64,000 nt of DNA from CBDFKU01 sp965248975 (GTDB lineage: Bacteria > Chloroflexota > Dehalococcoidia > Lucifugimonadales > JAGWBF01), in assembly GCA_965248975.1 (NCBI GenBank), contig CBDFKU010000020.1, positions 434,001 through 498,000 on the forward strand, read 5' to 3'. A model generated the notes under the pieces. That model ran no database searches. It was not told the DNA's origin and worked only from the letters and a program-made list of their open reading frames with translations. The position numbers were made by a program, and so were the translations under genes. The stretch's first letter is position 1. Every line of letters begins with the position of its first letter. This document shows positions 59,399-64,000 of this stretch, one piece after another.

Positions 59399-59729
59399 CC
59401 ACCTGAGAAGCTCCGGACCAGAGCTGCTCCAGCCCGTAGTACTCCCTCTCCTCGGTGCCAAAAAGGTGCACGATGACATCGCTGTAGTCCAGCAAGACCC
59501 AGCCGGCTTCCGCAGTTCCCTCGCTGTGGTGTGGGTTGATCCCAGACTCCTTAAGATCCTTGACCAGGTCCTCTCTCAGGGCCTCGATCTGCCGACGGCT
59601 CCCCGCGCCCATGATCACGAAGTAGTCGGCGAAGGACGTCACACTCCTGACGTCCAGCAGGACGATGTCCTCGGCCTGCTTCTCGGAGGCCAGATTGACC
59701 ACCATGCGAGCAACTTCGTCGGGCTCCAT
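59385..59729 (-). CDS. rsfS: Ribosomal silencing factor RsfS
   Basis: 114 aa from ATG 59729, preceded by AGGAGC; the open frame extends to 59879 but that part is not conserved. VNLASEKQAEDIVLLDVRSVTSFADYFVIMGAGSRRQIEALREDL and HSEGTAEAGWVLLDYSDVIVHLFGTEEREYYGLEQLW are diagnostic. RsfS binds ribosomal protein L14 and blocks subunit joining when nutrients are low. It converges on ndk. Confidence 0.95.
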   Translation of the reverse strand: MEPDEVARMVVNLASEKQAEDIVLLDVRSVTSFADYFVIMGAGSRRQIEALREDLVKDLKESGINPHHSEGTAEAGWVLLDYSDVIVHLFGTEEREYYGLEQLWSGASQVVRIL

Positions 59730-59841
59730 GGCACGCTCCTTGGATGGGATTCCCGGAACAGAGGGCATGGGCGGATTATAGCTGGCTGGCGAAGGAGGGT
59801 CAACGTCGACGGATTCGAGACGACCAGGATTAAGAGGGTCA

Positions 59842-59870
59842 TTGACAAGGCCTGGGCTGGGGATTATATT
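59842..59870 (+). promoter_or_regulatory. Strong promoter of the DUF1800-DUF1501 operon
   Basis: TTGACA (59842-59847), 17-nt spacer, TATATT (59865-59870): 6/6 and 5/6 matches. Transcription would start near 59877, giving a leader of about 106 nt. Confidence 0.65.
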
Positions 59871-59982
59871 GGTTTTCATTGTGTAGGAGTCTGCCCTTTG
59901 TGTAGGACCTTATCTTAATTACGACACAGTTGAGCACGAGATCGGCGAACCTTCCAAAGGAACGGGGAAAGGAGGCGAGCTA

Positions 59983-61386
59983 ATGGGCGAAAACGACCTG
60001 GCCATGATGGCCCATTTGATGCGGCGCGCCGGATTCGGGGCCACCCGCGAAGAGCTTGAGGCCCGGGTAGCGGTAGGATATGAGGCAACGGTAGAGGAGC
60101 TCCTTCACCCCGAAAGACAAGAGCCGGTGAACCTGCTGCAGATGCTGCGATACCATCCGTGGGCCTGGAAAGCGGGCACGATGCAGGGCATGGGGTCCGC
60201 TCCATGGATGTTCCGAATGATCAACACCAAGACACCTCTTCAAGAGAAGGTGACCTTGTTTTGGCACCAACTCTTCGCCACCGGGGTGTCCAAGGTGGAC
60301 CACTACGATGAAATAGACGACATGCTCGAAACGTTCCGCGAGAAGGGCATGGGTGACTACCGCGAGCTGCTGCTGGATATGGCCAAGAACCCGGCCATGA
60401 TCCACTGGCTGGATAACTACGAGAACCACGCCGAAGCGGTCAACGAGAACTGGGGCCGCGAGCTCCTTGAGCTGTTCAGCATGGGCGTGGGCAACTACAC
60501 CGAGGTCGACGTAAGGGAGTGTTCCAGGGCCTTCACCGGCTGGACCATGTCCCCCAAACTCCCCCGGTTCCCCATGGGCCGCTTCGACTGGGTCTTCGAG
60601 TACAAGCCCGAGGACCACGACGAAACGGAGAAGACCTTCCTGGGTCACACGGGGCGGTTCAACGGAGACGACATCATCAACATCATCTGCGAGCAGCCGG
60701 CCGCGGCCAGGTTCGTCTCCCGCCACCTGTACAACTTCTTCGTGGCAGACGAGGCCCAGGTGCCCGCCTGGCAGGTGACCCCACCCAGAGACCCCCAGGC
60801 CATCGACACCCTGGCCAAGACCTTCACCGAGTCGAAGTACGACATCCGATCAGTGCTGCGGGTACTGTTCAACTCCGACTTCTTCAAGGAGGCCCGGTTC
60901 TCCAAGATAAAGAGCCCAGCCGAGGTCGTCATAGGCACGCTGCGGCTGGTGGGCGGTTTCGAGTTCCCCGCCCCTGGCCTGGGCGAGATAGCCAGGCAGC
61001 CCGGCTACATGGGACAGGACCTGATGAACCCTCCCAGCGTGGAGGGCTGGCACACCGGGACCGAGTGGATAAACAGCGGCTCCCTGATGAGGCGCATCAA
61101 CTTCACCGCCGATTTGCTGTCCGACGTCAGCCTGCCCGGCGTTCAGTCCATCGTTGGCCGGCTGCGGGACAAGGGAGACCAATCCCCCGAGGGCTTTGTG
61201 GACGCCTGCCTCGATCTGATGGGTCCCCTGGAGGTTAGCCAGAGCACCAAGGGCGAGTTGGTAGCCCACGCCAGCGCCGGTGGCGACCTCAAGTGGGGAT
61301 CTCAGGGAGACGGCAACGTCGCCACCCGGCGGGTTACCGAGATGCTTCAGCTGATAGTCTCGCTAAGGGACTACCAGTACGCCTAA
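59983..61386 (+). CDS. DUF1800 family protein
   Basis: 467 aa. HLMRRAGFGATREELEARVAVGYEATVEELL at the N-terminus, TLFWHQLFATGVSKV, NWGRELLELFSMGVGNYTEVDVRECSRAFTGW and FVSRHLYNFFVADE are family hallmarks; the C-terminal half includes NPPSVEGWHTGTEWINSGSLMRR. No signal peptide. The function is unknown; DUF1800 genes are regularly paired with DUF1501, as here. The ribosome-binding site AAAGGAGG is ideal. Confidence 0.92.
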   Translation: MGENDLAMMAHLMRRAGFGATREELEARVAVGYEATVEELLHPERQEPVNLLQMLRYHPWAWKAGTMQGMGSAPWMFRMINTKTPLQEKVTLFWHQLFATGVSKVDHYDEIDDMLETFREKGMGDYRELLLDMAKNPAMIHWLDNYENHAEAVNENWGRELLELFSMGVGNYTEVDVRECSRAFTGWTMSPKLPRFPMGRFDWVFEYKPEDHDETEKTFLGHTGRFNGDDIINIICEQPAAARFVSRHLYNFFVADEAQVPAWQVTPPRDPQAIDTLAKTFTESKYDIRSVLRVLFNSDFFKEARFSKIKSPAEVVIGTLRLVGGFEFPAPGLGEIARQPGYMGQDLMNPPSVEGWHTGTEWINSGSLMRRINFTADLLSDVSLPGVQSIVGRLRDKGDQSPEGFVDACLDLMGPLEVSQSTKGELVAHASAGGDLKWGSQGDGNVATRRVTEMLQLIVSLRDYQYA

Positions 61387-61417
61387 CACTGCCCAATAAC
61401 GAGGAGGAGGGACTCAC

Positions 61418-62542
61418 ATGACCGCTAAGAAAGACCCGGTGCTGGTCGTACTGCAGTTGACGGGTGGCAACGACTACCTGAACACCGTTATCCCTTACGC
61501 CAATCCCCTTTACAGGGACAACAGGCCCGCAATCGGGATCGCCGAGGACAGGATCATCCACGTCGATGACCAGATAGGCTTCCATCCCAATATGGGGCCC
61601 ATAAAGAGCATGTACGACGAAGGCGACGTGGCCATAATCCACGGAGTGGGTTACGCCAACTCGCCCCGCTCCCACTTCCGCTCCATGGACATCTGGCACA
61701 CCTGCGAGCCCGAGACGCTGGGCACCGAGGGCTGGCTGGGCAGGGCCACCCGGGAGATCGACCCGAACAAGGACAACGTGGTCACCACAGTAAGCTTCGG
61801 CCCCAGCCTGTTCAGGGCCCTGGCTCTGCCCGGAGTCCCGGTTGCCTGCGTCGACGACCTGGACACCTACGGTTTCCTGCCAGGCATATCCGAGCAGCAG
61901 CAGCGGGCGAAGATACTGGACCGGTTCTCCCGGCTGTACTCTCCGGCCATTGGCACCGGCCCCACCATGGACTACCTGGGCCAGACCGGCCTGGACTCCC
62001 TGGCCGGCGCCGACATCCTGAAAGCTGCCCCGCAGGGGTACTCCTCCAACGTGGAATACGCCGACAGCACCATCGGCAAGAAGCTCAGGGGAATCGCCCA
62101 GATACATATGGCCGACCTGGGCACTCGTATCTTCTACTGCGATCACGGCGGTTTCGACACCCACTCCAACCAGATGGGGGCCCACGACAATCTCTGGAAG
62201 GACGTGTCCCAGGCCGTCGCTGATTTCTTCGACGATCTCAGGGAGCATAACGCCTCGGACAACGTGATCATGCTGATGTTCTCCGAGTTCGGACGGCGCA
62301 CCCACGACAACGGCTCCGGGTCCGACCACGGCGCCGCCGGCGCGGCCTTCATGTTCGGCGACGCCATCAAGGGCGGCCAGTACAGCGAGTATCCCTCGCT
62401 GAAGCCCGAGGACCTACAGCAGGGCGACCCGGTGCCCAACACGGACTTCCGGGGACTCTACTCGAACATCCTGGAAGACTGGTTGAAGCTGGACGCTAAG
62501 CCCATCGTCAACGGCAGCTTCGAGAAGCCCGCCTTCCTCTAA
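61418..62542 (+). CDS. DUF1501 family protein
   Basis: 374 aa. LVVLQLTGGNDYLNTVIPYANPLYRDNRP at the start, MGPIKSMYDEGDVAIIHGVGY, SHFRSMDIWHT, YCDHGGFDTHSNQ and FSEFGRRTHDNGSGSDHGAAGAAF belong to the DUF1501 family, which is related to the alkaline-phosphatase/sulfatase fold (metal residues D and H in GGFDTH and SDHG). No twin-arginine leader is present, unlike many homologues. GAGGAGGG upstream; 31 nt after the DUF1800 gene. Confidence 0.92.
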   Translation: MTAKKDPVLVVLQLTGGNDYLNTVIPYANPLYRDNRPAIGIAEDRIIHVDDQIGFHPNMGPIKSMYDEGDVAIIHGVGYANSPRSHFRSMDIWHTCEPETLGTEGWLGRATREIDPNKDNVVTTVSFGPSLFRALALPGVPVACVDDLDTYGFLPGISEQQQRAKILDRFSRLYSPAIGTGPTMDYLGQTGLDSLAGADILKAAPQGYSSNVEYADSTIGKKLRGIAQIHMADLGTRIFYCDHGGFDTHSNQMGAHDNLWKDVSQAVADFFDDLREHNASDNVIMLMFSEFGRRTHDNGSGSDHGAAGAAFMFGDAIKGGQYSEYPSLKPEDLQQGDPVPNTDFRGLYSNILEDWLKLDAKPIVNGSFEKPAFL

Positions 62543-62667
62543 ACCGGGCCCTTAGGCGCGGCGAACCCAGGGGAGGGTCAACGGACATCAGGGTTCGGTG
62601 CCCTCCCCTGATATTGTGGCCTCGGCCCGGTCCTTGCCATCCCTAACCTAGCCAAGAGGTATTTGTG

Positions 62668-63702
62668 ATGCTGACTCAAGTAGTAGCCGGTCGCACCTAC
62701 GACTACAGCCACGCGGTTGCGGGACGGTTCATCATGATCCCGATCGCGGCCGCCCTCGGGACGGGAGACGTAGTGTACATGCTGGGTCGCCCGGCAGAGT
62801 ACGTCGGGAACGTACACTGGTCCAAGACCGGGGGATTGACCAAAGTGGACAAAATGACCATCGGCACCACCCCCGGCGACGAACAGTACCTGGGTGAGTT
62901 TGGAAAGTATGGCTTGGCCGACGGACAGTTCATCTGGCCCACCGCCCTCGCCGTGGACAGCGCCGAGAGGCTGTACATCACCGACGAGTGGCTGCACCGG
63001 GTCACCATCATGGACAACGAGGGCAACTTCCTGAAGAAGTGGGACGCCCACGGCGACGGCGACGGCCAGCTCAACGGGCCCTCGGGAATAGCCATCGACC
63101 GGGAAGACAACGTCTATATAGTTGACGGCTTCAACCACCGAGTCCAGAAGTTCACCAGGGAAGGACGGTTCCTGGCCAAGTGGGGACAGCTGGGCGACGG
63201 TCCGGGCGAGTTCCACTCGCCATGGGGCATCGGCGTGGACGGGGACGGCTTCGTGTACGTAGCAGACTACAAGAACCACCGGGTCCAGAAGTTCACGCCC
63301 GAAGGGCAGTTTGTGTCGAGCTTCGGCAGCTACGGCACCGGTCGGGGCGAGTTGAATCATCCAGCCGACGTGGCCATCGACACCGATGGCGACGTCTACG
63401 TTTGCGACTGGGCCAACAACCGGGTCCAGGCCTTCGCGCCCGACGGCGCCTTCATCACCACATTCATAGGGGACGCCCATCATCTGGGCAAATGGCACCA
63501 GCAAATTGTGGACGCCAACCTGGACGTGGTCAGAGCCCGTCGCAGGGCCTATACCCTGGAGCCCGAGTGGCGGTTCGTCCTGCCCACCGGTGTCGTGTTC
63601 GATCCGGTGAAGCAAAGGCTCATGGTCGTGGATACTCAGAGAAGCCGCATCCAGATATACAATAAGCTGAAAAACTACATGGAACCCCAGTTCAACCTTT
63701 AG
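62668..63702 (+). CDS. NHL-repeat protein
   Basis: 344 aa six-bladed propeller of NHL repeats: ALAVDSAERLYITDEWLHRVTI, GIAIDREDNVYIVDGFNHRVQKF, GIGVDGDGFVYVADYKNHRVQKF, DVAIDTDGDVYVCDWANNRVQAF and a last one near VVFDPVKQRLMVVDTQRSRIQIY. No signal peptide. GTG 62665 is an alternative start; AGAGG lies 8 nt before ATG 62668. It follows the DUF1501 gene by 125 nt. Probably a peptidyl-alpha-hydroxyglycine lyase-like or ligand-binding propeller; function unknown. Confidence 0.88.
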   Translation: MLTQVVAGRTYDYSHAVAGRFIMIPIAAALGTGDVVYMLGRPAEYVGNVHWSKTGGLTKVDKMTIGTTPGDEQYLGEFGKYGLADGQFIWPTALAVDSAERLYITDEWLHRVTIMDNEGNFLKKWDAHGDGDGQLNGPSGIAIDREDNVYIVDGFNHRVQKFTREGRFLAKWGQLGDGPGEFHSPWGIGVDGDGFVYVADYKNHRVQKFTPEGQFVSSFGSYGTGRGELNHPADVAIDTDGDVYVCDWANNRVQAFAPDGAFITTFIGDAHHLGKWHQQIVDANLDVVRARRRAYTLEPEWRFVLPTGVVFDPVKQRLMVVDTQRSRIQIYNKLKNYMEPQFNL

Positions 63703-63757
63703 CCAGCCGGGACCCCCAGGGCTCCAGTTTTCCGAACCCCGGCGGAGATTGGGCATC

Positions 63758-64000
63758 ATGGACAAAGCCAGGGAGGCGGACTACCTCCGGATGGCTCGGG
63801 ACAACCCGATGATGCGGTGCTCCGAGGTACCCAAAGAGGTCCTGGAGGTCGCTAACTACGATCACACCGACCCTACCGAGTTTGTCAGGGCCTTCCTGGA
63901 AAAGGGTTACACCGCCTGGGCCAATCAAGTCTTCGGGCCGGTGCCCATGTCTCGGGCTCAAATCGACAACGGGGTGATGGCGCTGTGGCTCAGGACCAGT
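63758..64000 (+). CDS. Unrecognised protein, N-terminal part
   Basis: Begins at ATG 63758 (GGAG about 10 nt upstream) and is open to the right edge of the window. The visible 81 residues include ADYLRMARDNPMMRCSEVPKEVLEVANYDHTDPTEFVRAFLEKG and GPVPMSRAQIDNGVMALWLRT. I recognise no motif. It follows the NHL gene by 55 nt and may belong to the same operon. Confidence 0.6.
   Translation, partial: MDKAREADYLRMARDNPMMRCSEVPKEVLEVANYDHTDPTEFVRAFLEKGYTAWANQVFGPVPMSRAQIDNGVMALWLRTS

Overview
The window is about 62-64% G+C bacterial chromosome with tightly packed genes, short leaders and consensus-like sigma-70 promoters. The gene set (monofunctional AroH chorismate mutase, DUF1015, DUF1800/DUF1501 pairs, CaiB/BaiF CoA-transferases, a tandem amidohydrolase family, E1 alpha/beta, NHL proteins, several small toxin-antitoxin-type genes) best fits a heterotrophic Chloroflexota bacterium, probably a Dehalococcoidia/SAR202-type lineage. 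That placement is an inference from gene content, not from a marker-gene tree.

Layout. 1-8.3 kb (+): housekeeping metabolism: CPBP protease end, trpA-aroH-aroF, ribF-tyrS, a class V aminotransferase with serA, and a small coiled-coil protein. 8.4-13.9 kb (-): DUF1015 protein, then a two-component pair whose response regulator and histidine kinase are split by a 1979-bp IS (IS-A, IS1182-like). 14.0-21.9 kb: tsaD, a membrane protein, a thioredoxin/NHL-repeat protein read through an in-frame TGA (a probable selenoprotein with a SECIS-like hairpin), a hicB gene with a hicA remnant, an aminotransferase, tRNA-Met, small hypotheticals and a gluconokinase-VOC fusion. 22.2-25.8 kb (-): a secreted dockerin/metallopeptidase and a 1224-bp IS630-type element. 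25.9-36.9 kb: E1 alpha/beta dehydrogenase, an amidohydrolase, an Asp23-like protein, a candidate structured RNA, a pair of family III CoA-transferases, a Fic protein, an SDR and an MFS transporter. 37.2-43.2 kb (+): four tandem 373-aa amidohydrolases and a BNR-repeat protein. 43.2-48.3 kb: decaying and IS-riddled DNA: a broken lipoprotein gene and a membrane-protein gene carrying both a second IS1182-like copy (inverted) and a second IS630 copy. 48.5-56.5 kb: a hydrolase, proB and proA separated by toxin-antitoxin-like genes, a membrane protein, a phosphoesterase, a RelE-type pair and a second copy of the same two-gene cassette (RHPE/D-motif protein plus DUF2283). 56.6-64 kb (+): thiL-tsaE-tsaB-ndk, rsfS (-), and a DUF1800-DUF1501-NHL operon.

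The most notable observation is the TGA codon in the redox motif of the thioredoxin/NHL protein (YC-TGA-INC, where homologues have YCCINC), with a strong Shine-Dalgarno before the upstream ATG and a perfect 7-bp hairpin with an AGTT loop 25 nt after the TGA. Others are the exact reconstruction of two genes before IS insertion, an IS630 transposase that needs two compensating frame changes yet exists in two copies, two copies of a compact RHPE/D-DUF2283 cassette, and two genes (tsaD, thiL) whose promoters predict leaderless mRNAs.
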